Below are positions 42,985 through 52,136 of a DNA stretch of 64,000 nucleotides, piece by piece. The translations under genes and the position numbers were made by a program. The notes under the pieces were generated by a model that was not told the DNA's origin, made no database searches, and saw only the letters and a list, made by a program, of their open reading frames with translations. The stretch is from Ruania alba. Lineage in GTDB: Bacteria; Actinomycetota; Actinomycetes; Actinomycetales; Beutenbergiaceae. The stretch is taken from contig NZ_FNTX01000002.1 of assembly GCF_900105765.1 (NCBI RefSeq), forward strand, positions 2,108,001 through 2,172,000, read 5' to 3'. The stretch's first letter is position 1, and each line of letters opens with the position of its first letter.

Positions 42985-43896
42985 CTAGCCGATGCGCACC
43001 GTGCCGACCGGGTCGCCGGCTGCCGGGTGGTCCTCGGGCACCGGCTGCCAGGCGGCATTGGCACCGTCGGCGCGATCCCACTGCTGACCTGCCACGCTCA
43101 CCTCGGAGACCCCGGTGAGCTCCGCCGTCATGACGGCCCAGGAGGCCACGGCCCAGGCCGACCGTCCCGGCTCGGCACCCCCGAGCGGGGTGACGTCGAT
43201 ACGCAGGTGCGTTGCGCCGTCGTGCTCCTCCTGCTCGGCAGCGAGGCTGGGCAGGTCCAGGGCCAGGCGTTCCTGCACAGCCTCGGGCATCTCGGCCCGC
43301 TCCACCTCGGTGGCTGCACCGAGCCGGCACACCACGGATGCTTCGCTGTAGCCGGTGAGACCAGAGGCGAACAGGCGCGCCAGCGTCTCGTGCTGGGCGT
43401 AGGCGTCCGGGAAGCCGGAGCGCTGCACCTCCTGCGCAGCCACCGTGATCTCCATGTCCTGGTAGCCGTCCACCTGGACGAGCGCGTCGTAGAAGGCGTT
43501 CGTGGCGTAGTGGGGGTCCTGCACCTGCTCCTCGGTGCCCCAGCCCTGCGACGGGCGCTGCTGGAAGATGCCGAGCGAGTCGCGGTCGCCGTAGTCGATG
43601 TTGCGGATCTTCGACTCCTGCATCGCCGTGGCCAGGGCGATGGTGAGTGCCCGGGCGGGGAGCCCTCGCTCCGTGGTGATCGCTGCGATCAGTGCCGCAT
43701 TCCCGGCCTGTTCCGGGTCCAGCGCGGCCGCGGTCTCGGCGTCGGCCGAGGCGATACACCGCTGCACGATCGGCGGCCCTGACCGGCCGACATGGTTCCA
43801 CACCAGCACCCCGGCGGTGATCACCAGGGCCAATGCTCCGAGCAACGCGACAGCCCGCCGCAGCGGGCTTTTCCGACGCCGCCGGCTACTGGGCAT
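42985..43896 (-). CDS. Membrane-anchored protein of unknown function, next to dapD
   Basis: The product has 303 residues: a basic N-terminus ([14 protein letters not shown]), one membrane anchor ([20 protein letters not shown]) and an outside domain. The core [42 protein letters not shown] and [17 protein letters not shown] is well known in actinobacterial genomes and recalls lysozyme-like folds (a possible catalytic Glu in QESK), but no activity is established. It overlaps dapD by 11 bases, so the two are co-transcribed, and a cell-wall role is inferred from that link. Confidence 0.8.
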   Translation of the reverse strand: MPSSRRRRKSPLRRAVALLGALALVITAGVLVWNHVGRSGPPIVQRCIASADAETAAALDPEQAGNAALIAAITTERGLPARALTIALATAMQESKIRNIDYGDRDSLGIFQQRPSQGWGTEEQVQDPHYATNAFYDALVQVDGYQDMEITVAAQEVQRSGFPDAYAQHETLARLFASGLTGYSEASVVCRLGAATEVERAEMPEAVQERLALDLPSLAAEQEEHDGATHLRIDVTPLGGAEPGRSAWAVASWAVMTAELTGVSEVSVAGQQWDRADGANAAWQPVPEDHPAAGDPVGTVRIG

Positions 43897-44830
43897 GCAG
43901 CGCGGAGTTCAGCTGGATCCCCGCGCCGCTGCGTTCGATGGCCTCGACCACACCGGTGGTGGAGTTCCGCCGGAACAGCAGGTTCGGCGTGCCGGAGAGG
44001 TCGCGAGCGCTGACTACCTGACCCTCGCCAAGGGTGATCTTCGTGCCCGCGGTCACGTACAGGCCGGCTTCCACCACGCAGTCGTCGCCGAGGGAGATGC
44101 CGATCCCGGCGTTCGCGCCGAGCAGGCAGCGGGCACCGATGGAGATCTTGTGGCTACCGCCCCCGGAGAGGGTGCCCATGATGGAGGCACCGCCGCCGAT
44201 GTCGGACCCATCCGCGACCACCACACCTTGGGAGATCCGGCCCTCCACCATGGAGGCACCGAGGGTGCCGGCGTTGAAGTTCACGAACCCCTCGTGCATC
44301 ACCGTGGTGCCCTCGGCGAGGTGAGCACCCAGGCGCACCCGGTCGGCATCGGCGACGCGCACCCCGGAGGGGACGACGTAGTCGGTCATCCGGGGGAACT
44401 TGTCCACCCCGTAGACGGTCACGGTGGCGCCCTTGTGCGCGGCCCGGAGCGAGAGCCGCGTCTTCTCGAAGTTGGCGACGGCGCACGGGCCGGCCGAGGT
44501 CCACACCACGTTCGGCAGCACGGCGAACAGGCCGTCCAGGTTGATGCTGTTCGGCTGCACGAGCCGGTGGGAGAGCAGGTGCAGCCGCAGGTAGGCGTCC
44601 GCGGTGTCGGTGGGGGCGGCGTCCAGGTCGATGGTGCGGTGCTCGACCACCTGGCGGGTCTTGCGCGCCGTATCGGTCACGGCCAGGGACGCGAGATCGG
44701 CGGGCACGCCGTACGGTCCGGTGCTCTGCGCCGGCTGGTCACCCAGGGCCGGGCTCGGGTACCAGATGTCGAGCATCTGATCCTCGGCGGTGAGTGTGGC
44801 GAGTCCGATTCCCCAGGCAGTGCGTGTCAT
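43886..44830 (-). CDS. dapD: Tetrahydrodipicolinate N-succinyltransferase DapD
   Basis: DapD transfers succinyl from succinyl-CoA to tetrahydrodipicolinate, the step before DapC in diaminopimelate and lysine synthesis. The 314-residue protein shows the left-handed beta-helix repeats in its C-terminal half ([60 protein letters not shown]) and the actinobacterial N-terminus [20 protein letters not shown]. The ATG at 44830 has GGAG close upstream. Its pathway partner dapC is on the other side of the accessory region. Confidence 0.96.
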   Translation of the reverse strand: MTRTAWGIGLATLTAEDQMLDIWYPSPALGDQPAQSTGPYGVPADLASLAVTDTARKTRQVVEHRTIDLDAAPTDTADAYLRLHLLSHRLVQPNSINLDGLFAVLPNVVWTSAGPCAVANFEKTRLSLRAAHKGATVTVYGVDKFPRMTDYVVPSGVRVADADRVRLGAHLAEGTTVMHEGFVNFNAGTLGASMVEGRISQGVVVADGSDIGGGASIMGTLSGGGSHKISIGARCLLGANAGIGISLGDDCVVEAGLYVTAGTKITLGEGQVVSARDLSGTPNLLFRRNSTTGVVEAIERSGAGIQLNSALHAQ

Positions 44831-44894
44831 GGCTCCAGCGTACCGACCGCTGTCGGCCCGGCGGACCCGGTGGCGCCGATACCGCCGGCGCGAC

Positions 44895-45809
44895 TCACAC
44901 AGTGCGTGGTCCGGTGTGCCCGGCCCCGAGTGCGCTCACCCGGGCGATCAGCTCGCGGTCCGCGGTGGCCACGACCACGGGCTCCGCACCGGTCTCCCGC
45001 AGCGCCCGTACCTGGGCGACGATCTCGTCATCCCCCTCCCCGGGCGCTGCCACCACGCGTACCCGCTCCCCGGCTCCCGCAGCCCGCGCCGCTCCCTCGG
45101 TGACCAGCACGATGTCCGGCCACCAGAGGTCGCCGGGCAGGCCGAGGACGGCCGAGGGGACGCCGTCGAGAACCGCTTTCTCCAGGCGTGCCAGCAGCCG
45201 GCGGGTGGCTCCTGCGCGGTCCTTCCACCACCCGTCCGGACGGGAGCCGACCACGTTCGCCGCATCCACCACGAGGGTGGGGCGCTGCGTGAGCATGTGC
45301 TGAAGTCTGGGCCAGGCGTCAGCGAAGGCAGGCAACAGGGGCAGTCGCTCCACGTCGGCGGCGTTCACCCACTCGATCGCGGCGCTCTCGGCGTCGGTGG
45401 GTCGGGCGGTGAGTGGGCCGGTGGCGCGGGCGAGCACCGTGGTGTAGCTCCAGTCGGGATGGGTGAGCACCGAGGTGGCCAGTGGGGCGAGGGCATCGCC
45501 GTCCACGCCGGCCTCCTCGATCGCCTCCCGGACCGCCCCCTCCCAGGCGCTCTCGCCGGGCCGCAGGGCCCCGCCGGGAACGCCCCAGGTGTCGCCGTGG
45601 TGGGTCCAGGTGGCCCGGTGCTGCAGGAGCACCCGCCCGACGGCGTCGCTCCTGTTCCCGCTCCCGTCACCGTCGTCCAGGATCAGCAGGCCGGCCGCGC
45701 CGCTGCGCCCCCAATGGCGAGCGCCGCATCCGCACTCCACCCAGCTTTCCCAGGGCCCCTCGGGTCGCCAGTCGGCCGGGCGGCGGCTGGGATCGGGCTG
45801 GTCGGGCAC
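44895..45809 (-). CDS. NUDIX hydrolase fused to a NYN/PIN-like domain
   Basis: The protein has 304 residues. The N-terminal half is a NUDIX domain with the Nudix box [23 protein letters not shown] at about 95-117, preceded by a zinc-ribbon-like CGCGARHW. The C-terminal half, from about residue 180, starts [20 protein letters not shown], continues with [13 protein letters not shown] and ends with [14 protein letters not shown]. This is the layout of NYN/PIN-type nuclease domains (DxxN at the start, late acidic residues). The combination suggests a housekeeping or RNA-related enzyme that hydrolyses a nucleoside diphosphate derivative and an RNA; the substrate is unknown. The start is GTG. The gene lies 64 bases upstream of dapD on the same strand. 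Confidence 0.8.
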   Translation of the reverse strand: MPDQPDPSRRPADWRPEGPWESWVECGCGARHWGRSGAAGLLILDDGDGSGNRSDAVGRVLLQHRATWTHHGDTWGVPGGALRPGESAWEGAVREAIEEAGVDGDALAPLATSVLTHPDWSYTTVLARATGPLTARPTDAESAAIEWVNAADVERLPLLPAFADAWPRLQHMLTQRPTLVVDAANVVGSRPDGWWKDRAGATRRLLARLEKAVLDGVPSAVLGLPGDLWWPDIVLVTEGAARAAGAGERVRVVAAPGEGDDEIVAQVRALRETGAEPVVVATADRELIARVSALGAGHTGPRTV

Positions 45810-45909
45810 GTGGTCAGCCTACGGCGGAGTCCGTGGCCGGACCTATCCCACCGCCGTCCCGCCCACCGTTCCCACCGGGGGTGAGCTGGGCGTCGGTAGG
45901 CCGCGATTC

Positions 45910-45957
45910 GGTGAAGTTGACGTCGATTATCGGCGCATCACCGACGTCAACTTCACC
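45910..45957. terminator. Perfect 16-bp inverted repeat after the carboxylase gene
   Basis: GGTGAAGTTGACGTCG (45910-45925) and CGACGTCAACTTCACC (45942-45957) are perfect inverted repeats over a 16-base loop that can pair further with two mismatches. It lies 78 bases after the stop of the acyl-CoA carboxylase gene and about 100 bases before the NUDIX gene start, so a terminator between the two is likely. The arms contain TTGACGTC, so a protein-binding role is also possible. Confidence 0.65.
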
Positions 45958-46034
45958 CCCGGTGACGTGGCGGGCGGTGACGTGGCCTGCAGCGAGGGGC
46001 GGGATGTGGGGGAGTGCGGCGGTGGATCCGCAGG

Positions 46035-47876
46035 TCAGTCGCCGCTCTCGGGCATCTCGTCGATCTGGCAGATCACCGTGCCGGAGCTGACCGTCTGCCC
46101 CACGGCCGCGCTCAGCCCGTGCACGCGCCCGGCCCGGTGGGCCACCAGCGGCTGCTCCATCTTCATCGCCTCGAGGACCACCACCAGGTCCCCCTCGGCG
46201 ACCAGTTCTCCGTCGGCCACGGCGACCTTCACGATGGTGCCCTGCATCGGTGAGGCGAGCGAGTTGCCTCCGGCGGGAGCCCCGGCGGAACGCCCGTTGC
46301 GGCGACTCGGCCGGCTGGTGCGACGTCCGCGGCCTCCGCCGGCACCGCCGATGCTCAACCCTGCGGGCAGCACGACCTCCAGGCGCTTACCACCGACCTC
46401 CACCACGACACGCTCGACCCCACCCTCGGGCTCGGCCGGCGGGGCCGCCGGAGCTGCCGGCGCCTCCGGTGCGCGACCGGCCGCGAGCCGTGCCGCGAAC
46501 TCGTTCTCGATCCAGGTGGTGTAGACCCGGAAGTTCTCGAGCTGGTCGGCGGCGAACTCCTCGTCGGCGAGCACGGCACGGAAGAAGGGGAGCACGGTCG
46601 GGATGCCGACCACCTCGGTCTCGCCGATCGCACGCCGGGCCCGCTGTAGTGCTTCGGTGCGCGTGGCGCCGGTGACGATCACCTTGGCGAGCATCGAGTC
46701 GAAGGCACCGGAGATGGTGTCCCCGGCCACCACCCCGGAGTCCACCCGCACCCCGGGACCGGCGGGCCAGCGCAGCGTGGAGATGGTGCCTGGAGCCGGA
46801 AGGAAGTTGTGGTGCGGGTCCTCGCCGTTGATGCGGAACTCGAAGGAGTGGCCACGGGTGGTCACCTCGGTGTACCCGAGCTCCTCGCCCGCAGCGATCC
46901 GGAACTGCTCACGTACCAGGTCGATCCCGGCGACCTCCTCGGTGACGCAGTGCTCCACCTGCAGGCGTGTGTTCACCTCGAGGAAGGAGATGGTGCCGTC
47001 GGTACCGATGAGGAACTCGCAGGTGCCGGCGCCGCGGTAGCCGGCCTCTTCCAGGATCGCGATCGAGGACTCTCGCAGCTGGGCATCCTGCTCGGGCGTG
47101 AGGAACGGCGCGGGCGCCTCCTCCACGAGCTTCTGGTGACGGCGCTGGAGTGTGCAGTCGCGGGTGGAGACGACCACCACGGTGCCGTGATTGTCGGCCA
47201 GGCACTGGGTCTCCACGTGCCGGGGGCGGTCCAGGAACCGCTCCACGAAGCACTCGCCGCGGCCGAACGCCGCGGTGGCCTCGCGCACGGCCGACTCGAA
47301 CATGCCGTCGATCTCGTCGGCAGTGCGGGCCACCTTGAGCCCGCGGCCACCGCCACCGAAGGCCGCCTTGATCGCGATGGGCAGGCCGTGCTCGGCGGCG
47401 AAGGCGTGCACCTCGCTCGCGTCCGAGACCGGGTCCGGGGTGCCGGCCACCAACGGTGCGCCGGCGCGCTGGGCGATGTGCCGGGCGCTGACCTTGTCCC
47501 CGAGGGCGTCGATGGCGTCCGGCGGGGGGCCGATCCAGGTGAGGCCCGCGGCGATCACCGCGCGAGCGAACTCCGCGTTCTCGGAGAGGAACCCGTATCC
47601 GGGGTGCACCGCGTCCGCCCCGGAACGGCGGGCAACATCGAGGATCTTGCCCATGTCGAGATAGGTCTCGGCGGCGCGGGATCCGTGCAGGGCGAACGCC
47701 TCATCGGTGAGGAGCACGTGCTGGGCGTCCCGGTCCGAGTCCGCATAGACACCGACCGAGGTCAGACCGGCGTCACGGCAGGCACGGGCCACCCGGACGG
47801 CGATCTCGCCACGGTTGGCGATGAGCACTTTGCCGGGCGGGTGGGGTGATACGTCCGGCGCTGCGCTCGTCGACAT
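46035..47876 (-). CDS. Acetyl/propionyl-CoA carboxylase alpha subunit (biotin carboxylase with BCCP)
   Basis: This 613-residue subunit carboxylates its own biotin with bicarbonate and ATP and feeds acyl-CoA carboxylase for malonyl-CoA or methylmalonyl-CoA synthesis. The biotin carboxylase part (residues 15 to ~450) has [29 protein letters not shown] and [17 protein letters not shown] Gly/Ala-rich linker leads to the biotinyl domain with EAMKM near residue 572. ATG 47876 has AGAGGAGAG upstream; the longer frame is rejected. The carboxyltransferase beta subunit is not in the window. The arrangement matches AccA3-type subunits of actinobacteria. Confidence 0.95.
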   Translation of the reverse strand: MSTSAAPDVSPHPPGKVLIANRGEIAVRVARACRDAGLTSVGVYADSDRDAQHVLLTDEAFALHGSRAAETYLDMGKILDVARRSGADAVHPGYGFLSENAEFARAVIAAGLTWIGPPPDAIDALGDKVSARHIAQRAGAPLVAGTPDPVSDASEVHAFAAEHGLPIAIKAAFGGGGRGLKVARTADEIDGMFESAVREATAAFGRGECFVERFLDRPRHVETQCLADNHGTVVVVSTRDCTLQRRHQKLVEEAPAPFLTPEQDAQLRESSIAILEEAGYRGAGTCEFLIGTDGTISFLEVNTRLQVEHCVTEEVAGIDLVREQFRIAAGEELGYTEVTTRGHSFEFRINGEDPHHNFLPAPGTISTLRWPAGPGVRVDSGVVAGDTISGAFDSMLAKVIVTGATRTEALQRARRAIGETEVVGIPTVLPFFRAVLADEEFAADQLENFRVYTTWIENEFAARLAAGRAPEAPAAPAAPPAEPEGGVERVVVEVGGKRLEVVLPAGLSIGGAGGGRGRRTSRPSRRNGRSAGAPAGGNSLASPMQGTIVKVAVADGELVAEGDLVVVLEAMKMEQPLVAHRAGRVHGLSAAVGQTVSSGTVICQIDEMPESGD

Positions 47877-48017
47877 GCACTCTCCTCTAGGTCCTCGCAC
47901 TGCCGCGGCCCTGGAGCGGCCGCGACGGTTCACGCTAGTACGCCGGGTTCGTCCTACCCAACCACCGCACCGGTTCGCCCGGAAGTCTGTTCGCCCCAGC
48001 AACCGGCTCGGCACTTG

Positions 48018-48036
48018 TTTGTAGATATCCCACAAA
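48018..48036. promoter_or_regulatory. Palindrome upstream of the carboxylase gene
   Basis: TTTGT (48018-48022) and ACAAA (48032-48036) flank a central GATATC, an AT-rich dyad that stands out in this GC-rich gap. It lies about 140 bases upstream of the carboxylase start, between that gene and the stop of the tricorn gene, and could be an operator or part of the promoter. No known binding site is matched. The rest of the 278-base gap holds no gene. Confidence 0.35.
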
Positions 48037-48154
48037 TCGACGCCATGAACCGCAGGTTCTGTGCCTCGACCATAGTCCGAGCCGCACAAAGGCGACGTCT
48101 GCTGTTGGTCATCAGGTCTTTACCTGCGCGCCGCGCCCCTCGCGCGTGACCCGC

Positions 48155-51100
48155 TCAGCGCACCCGTGGCTCGGGCAGCGGTGGCCCGCTCGCCGCCGGG
48201 TTCGACTCGAGCCGGCCCAGCGCCTCGGCGATCGCCCGATCCAGCTGCGGGTCGTCCTCGGCGAACAGGTCGGCCGGTGTGTGCTGCACCTCGATGTCCG
48301 GATCGACCCCGTAGTTCTCCACGCCCCACCCCTTGCCGGCCAGCCAGGTCGCGTATCGAGGCTGGGTCACGCTGGTTCCGTCCACCAGGTCGTAGCGTCC
48401 GTCGATACCGATCACTCCGCCCCAGGTGCGCACGCCCACGACCGGGCCCAGCTCGAGTGCCTGAGCGGCAGCATTGACGATGTCACCGTCGGAGCCGGAG
48501 AACTCGTTCGCCACCAGTACCACCGGCCCGCGCGGTGCCGCGTCCGGATAGCTCATCGGCTCGTCCTCGTGCCTCGCGGTGCCCCAGCCGACCACCCGCG
48601 CGGCCAATTTGGCTACCACGAGCTGGCTGGTGTGCCCGCCACGGTTGTAGCGAACATCGGCGACGATGCCCTCAGCACGGCTGGCCACCCGCAAGTCGCG
48701 GTGCAGCTGCGCCCACCCGTTGCTCATCATGTCCGGCACGTGCAGGTAGCCGAGCCGTCCGCCACTGCGGGCACGGACGTACTCCCGGCGGGAGCGCACC
48801 CAGTCCTGGTACCGCAGCACTTCCTCGCTCGCGAGCGGCACCACCACCACGCGGCGGTCCTCGGTGCCGCGCCGCAAGGTCAGCTCCACCGGTTTGTCCG
48901 CCGCGCCTACCAGCAGCGGGCCCGGTCCGGCTGCCACGTCCACCGACTGGCCGTCCACGGCCACCACCAGGTCCCCGACCGCCGCGTCCACCCCGGCCGC
49001 ACGCAGCGGCGAACGAGCCTGCGGGTCGCTCGACTCCCCGGGCAGGATCCGGGTGATCTGCCAGCCGGAGTCGGTGCGGGCCAGGTCGGCTCCGAGCAGC
49101 CCCAGCCGACGGGCGGCTCGGTCCCGGTCGCCGTTCTCGGCGGGGATCACATAGGCGTGCGAGGTGTTCAGCTCGCCGACCGTCTCCCAGAGCAGGTCCA
49201 CGAGCTCGTCGTGGCTGCGTACCTGGTCCACCACCGGTCGCCACCGATCCACGACGGCGTCCCAGTCCACGCCGTTCATGTCCTCGCGCCAGTAGTGGTC
49301 GGCCATCAGGCGGGTGGTCTCGTTGAACATCTGCCGCCACTCGGCGGTCGGGTTCATCGGCACCCGCAGCCGGCTCAGGTCCACGGTGACCACGCCCGGG
49401 TCCTCGTCCTCGGGCTTGCGCGTGGCGGGCGTGACCGTGACGGTGGGCGTTTCGTTGCCGTTGCTGTGCAGGACGACCAGCTGGATGCCGTCCCCGCTGA
49501 CTGTGTAGGAGGTGGCCTTGTCCACGATGGTGGTCAGGGTGCGTTCGGCGAAGGACCACCGGTGGATCGCGTCGGCGGCGGGCTCACCCTCCACGCCGGC
49601 GCGCCGGGTGCCGAGCACGCCGGCGTCGTCCGTCTCGGCGATCCACACCACGCCACCGTCGACCACCCGCAGGTCCCGGTACCGCGCGGACGGCACCGGG
49701 AAGGGGGTGATCCGTTCCTCCGCACCCTCGGCGTCCACGTCCGGACTGGCAGGTGCTGGCTGCTCGCCGTCGGCCCCGGCGTTCGCCGAACCGGAGCTCG
49801 AGTCCGGGGCGATCGGCCGGCCGGTCAGGCTCGGGCCGAACGGTGCGGCCTCGCGCGCCGCGAGGGGGATGAGCCAGGGCCGGGTGGCCCCGGAGAACGC
49901 GAGCGCGAAGGCGTGCGCGTCGTACTGCGGGTCGAAGGTGCGGTCCGAGAGGAACACCACGTGCTTGCCGTCGGAGGTGATCGCGGGGCACCGGTCGTGG
50001 AACTGGCCGGAGGTGAGCGCCACGGGTGCGGCCTCGCCAGCCGTGTCCAGCAGCATCACCCGGTGGCAGCCGGACTCGCCGTCGGTCGGCTCGGACCAGA
50101 CCAGGTAGCGCCCGTCGGGAGAGAACGACGGCGTGAGCGACTCACCGAACGCGGATCGGGTGACGTCCCGGACCAGGGGCTGCCCGCCGCCGTCGGCCAG
50201 CGTGATCAACCGGACCCACCCATCGTGGGAGATCGCCGCCAGGCGAGCACCGGCCGGGTCGGCGGCCAGGTGGAGTACCCGGCCGAGCCGACCGGCGAGC
50301 ATCCGCTGCGGGGGTGCGGAACCGTCCGTGCTGTGCACCTCGAGGGCGTCGGGCCCGGCCGCATCGGTGACCACGGCGACCCTGCCGGTGCGGCCCAGCA
50401 CCACCGGTTCACGGGTGCGCACGGCGGCATCGCCCACGAGGGTGCGGGCCGGGCCGTCCCGGTGTGCCAACCAGGCGGCCTTGCCGCGCCAGGTCACCAC
50501 ACTGTGATCACCGGTGTGGTCCACAGCCAGCGCATCCAGCCGCGTCACGGGCGTGCTGACGGCGGCCGGTGCGGTGCCAGGGAGCGTCACCTGCACCCGC
50601 CGAGCCTCGCCGTCGAGGCTCTCCAACAGCCACAGGCGACCGCGGGAGTGCCAAGCGAGCCGGGCGCCGTCGGTGCTCGCATCGCGCACGTACCCCGCCT
50701 CGGGGCCCTGATGGGTGAGCTGGCGCGGCGCGCCAGCGGTGTCGGCCGCGTCGGCTGTGAGTGCGTCCCACACCCACAGGTTCGCCTGCGCCTCGGTGCG
50801 GTCGGGGAACGCCGCGGCCCGGTCAGAGGTGAACAGCAGCCGGTCGCCGACCCACAGGGGGTCCACCATCCCGGCATGCTCCTCGGGCAGCAGCCGCTGC
50901 CAGGAGCCGTCGTCGAAGAGCCAGAGCCGAGATGCAGTCCCGCCGCGATACCGCTTCCACATCGCCGGACCGCGGGCGTTGAACGTGCTCAGCGCGATCG
51001 CGCCACCCGGGTGCAGGGCAAGCCCGGAGGCGGCGCCGATGGTGAGTCGTTCGGTGTCGCCGTCGATCCGGACCGCCTTGACCACCGTGTGCCGGATGCT

Positions 51101-51427
51101 CGCCTCACCGGCGTTCGAGGCCACCAGGATCGTCTCGGCGTCCCGCCAGCCGAGCACGATCGTGACAGTGCCGGCCCACCAGGTCAGCCGCCGGGACTGG
51201 CCGGTCTCGACGTCGGCCACCATCAGCTCGGGATGGCCGTCGCGCGTGGAGACGAAGGCCACGTGCAGCCCGTCCGGGGAGAACCGGGGCCGCCGCACCG
51301 GGGCGGAGTCGTGGGTGAGCCGCCAGGCGCGGCCGCCATCGGTCGGGGCCAGCCACACGTCGTCAGCGGCGACGAAGGTGACCAGATCGGCGTGCAGATG
51401 CGGATCGCGCAGGTATCCAGACGTCAT
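48155..51427 (-). CDS. Tricorn protease homologue (S41 family)
   Basis: This large cytosolic peptidase of 1,090 residues degrades peptides released by the proteasome or other proteases. The N-terminal ~680 residues hold WD40-like beta-propeller repeats (RRPRFSPDGLHVAFVSTRDG, PSFSPDGRYLVWSEP). A C1 helical domain (about 700-760) follows with the catalytic pair SH in LNTSHAYV near 756, then a PDZ-like domain (about 765-850), and the C2 protease core with the nucleophile in NEFSGSDGD near 978. The length and order match characterised tricorn proteins. ATG 51427 is preceded only by GGTGAG. It lies 33 bases after the Maf gene. Confidence 0.95.
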   Translation of the reverse strand: MTSGYLRDPHLHADLVTFVAADDVWLAPTDGGRAWRLTHDSAPVRRPRFSPDGLHVAFVSTRDGHPELMVADVETGQSRRLTWWAGTVTIVLGWRDAETILVASNAGEASIRHTVVKAVRIDGDTERLTIGAASGLALHPGGAIALSTFNARGPAMWKRYRGGTASRLWLFDDGSWQRLLPEEHAGMVDPLWVGDRLLFTSDRAAAFPDRTEAQANLWVWDALTADAADTAGAPRQLTHQGPEAGYVRDASTDGARLAWHSRGRLWLLESLDGEARRVQVTLPGTAPAAVSTPVTRLDALAVDHTGDHSVVTWRGKAAWLAHRDGPARTLVGDAAVRTREPVVLGRTGRVAVVTDAAGPDALEVHSTDGSAPPQRMLAGRLGRVLHLAADPAGARLAAISHDGWVRLITLADGGGQPLVRDVTRSAFGESLTPSFSPDGRYLVWSEPTDGESGCHRVMLLDTAGEAAPVALTSGQFHDRCPAITSDGKHVVFLSDRTFDPQYDAHAFALAFSGATRPWLIPLAAREAAPFGPSLTGRPIAPDSSSGSANAGADGEQPAPASPDVDAEGAEERITPFPVPSARYRDLRVVDGGVVWIAETDDAGVLGTRRAGVEGEPAADAIHRWSFAERTLTTIVDKATSYTVSGDGIQLVVLHSNGNETPTVTVTPATRKPEDEDPGVVTVDLSRLRVPMNPTAEWRQMFNETTRLMADHYWREDMNGVDWDAVVDRWRPVVDQVRSHDELVDLLWETVGELNTSHAYVIPAENGDRDRAARRLGLLGADLARTDSGWQITRILPGESSDPQARSPLRAAGVDAAVGDLVVAVDGQSVDVAAGPGPLLVGAADKPVELTLRRGTEDRRVVVVPLASEEVLRYQDWVRSRREYVRARSGGRLGYLHVPDMMSNGWAQLHRDLRVASRAEGIVADVRYNRGGHTSQLVVAKLAARVVGWGTARHEDEPMSYPDAAPRGPVVLVANEFSGSDGDIVNAAAQALELGPVVGVRTWGGVIGIDGRYDLVDGTSVTQPRYATWLAGKGWGVENYGVDPDIEVQHTPADLFAEDDPQLDRAIAEALGRLESNPAASGPPLPEPRVR

Positions 51428-51460
51428 CGACTCACCGTAGCCCCGGGTGCCGACGTCCGG

Positions 51461-52120
51461 TCAGGCCTTTTTCACGGCCTGCCGGTCCCAGAGATCCACC
51501 CAGGCCACACCGAGATCGGCGAGCATCGTGCGCAGCAGCGGCAGGCTCAGGCCCACCACCCCGTGCGGGTCGCCCTCGACCCCGGTCACGAAAGCGCCAC
51601 CGAGCCCGTCGATCGTGAACGCACCGGCCACCGACAGCGGCTCACCGGTGGCCACGTAGGCGTGGATCTCGGCGTCGGTGAGGTTCGCGAAATGCACCGT
51701 AGTGCTGGACACCGCCGACGCCGTGGCACCGGTCTCCACGCAGATCAGGTGGTGCCCAGTGTGCAGCTCCCCGGTGCGGCCCCGCATCCGCCGCCACCGG
51801 TCCCGAGCCCGCTCGGCGGTGTGCGGCTTGCCGAGGCCCTCGCCGTCCAGCTCGAGCAACGAGTCGCTCCCCAGCACGAGGGCGCCGCGACCGGCGCGCC
51901 CGAGGTCGGTGGACGCGACCGCCTCGGCCTTGGCGGCAGCGAGCAGCGCCACCCCGTCGGGGACGGGCAGCGCTGCCACACCCGCGGTAGCCGCCGCGTC
52001 GGCGAGGATCGCCTCCTCGTCGACGTCGGCGGGCCGGATGTCGGGCTCCACCCCGGCCGAGCGGAGCAGGGCCGCTCGGGCCGGGGAGGCGGACGCGAGG
52101 ATCAGGGTCGGTGCAGACAC
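51461..52120 (-). CDS. Maf family nucleoside triphosphate pyrophosphatase
   Basis: Maf proteins hydrolyse non-canonical or canonical NTPs to NMP and pyrophosphate and are linked to cell-division control. The 219-residue product has the N-terminal signature LILASASPARAALLRSAGV, the conserved SDSLLELDGEGLGKP, and DPHGVVGLSLPLL near the end. The GTG start follows the stop of the upstream DUF4127 gene by 16 bases. It is probably housekeeping rather than part of the DUF4127 locus. Confidence 0.92.
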   Translation of the reverse strand: MSAPTLILASASPARAALLRSAGVEPDIRPADVDEEAILADAAATAGVAALPVPDGVALLAAAKAEAVASTDLGRAGRGALVLGSDSLLELDGEGLGKPHTAERARDRWRRMRGRTGELHTGHHLICVETGATASAVSSTTVHFANLTDAEIHAYVATGEPLSVAGAFTIDGLGGAFVTGVEGDPHGVVGLSLPLLRTMLADLGVAWVDLWDRQAVKKA

Positions 52121-52136
52121 GGGGCCGACCCTACGC

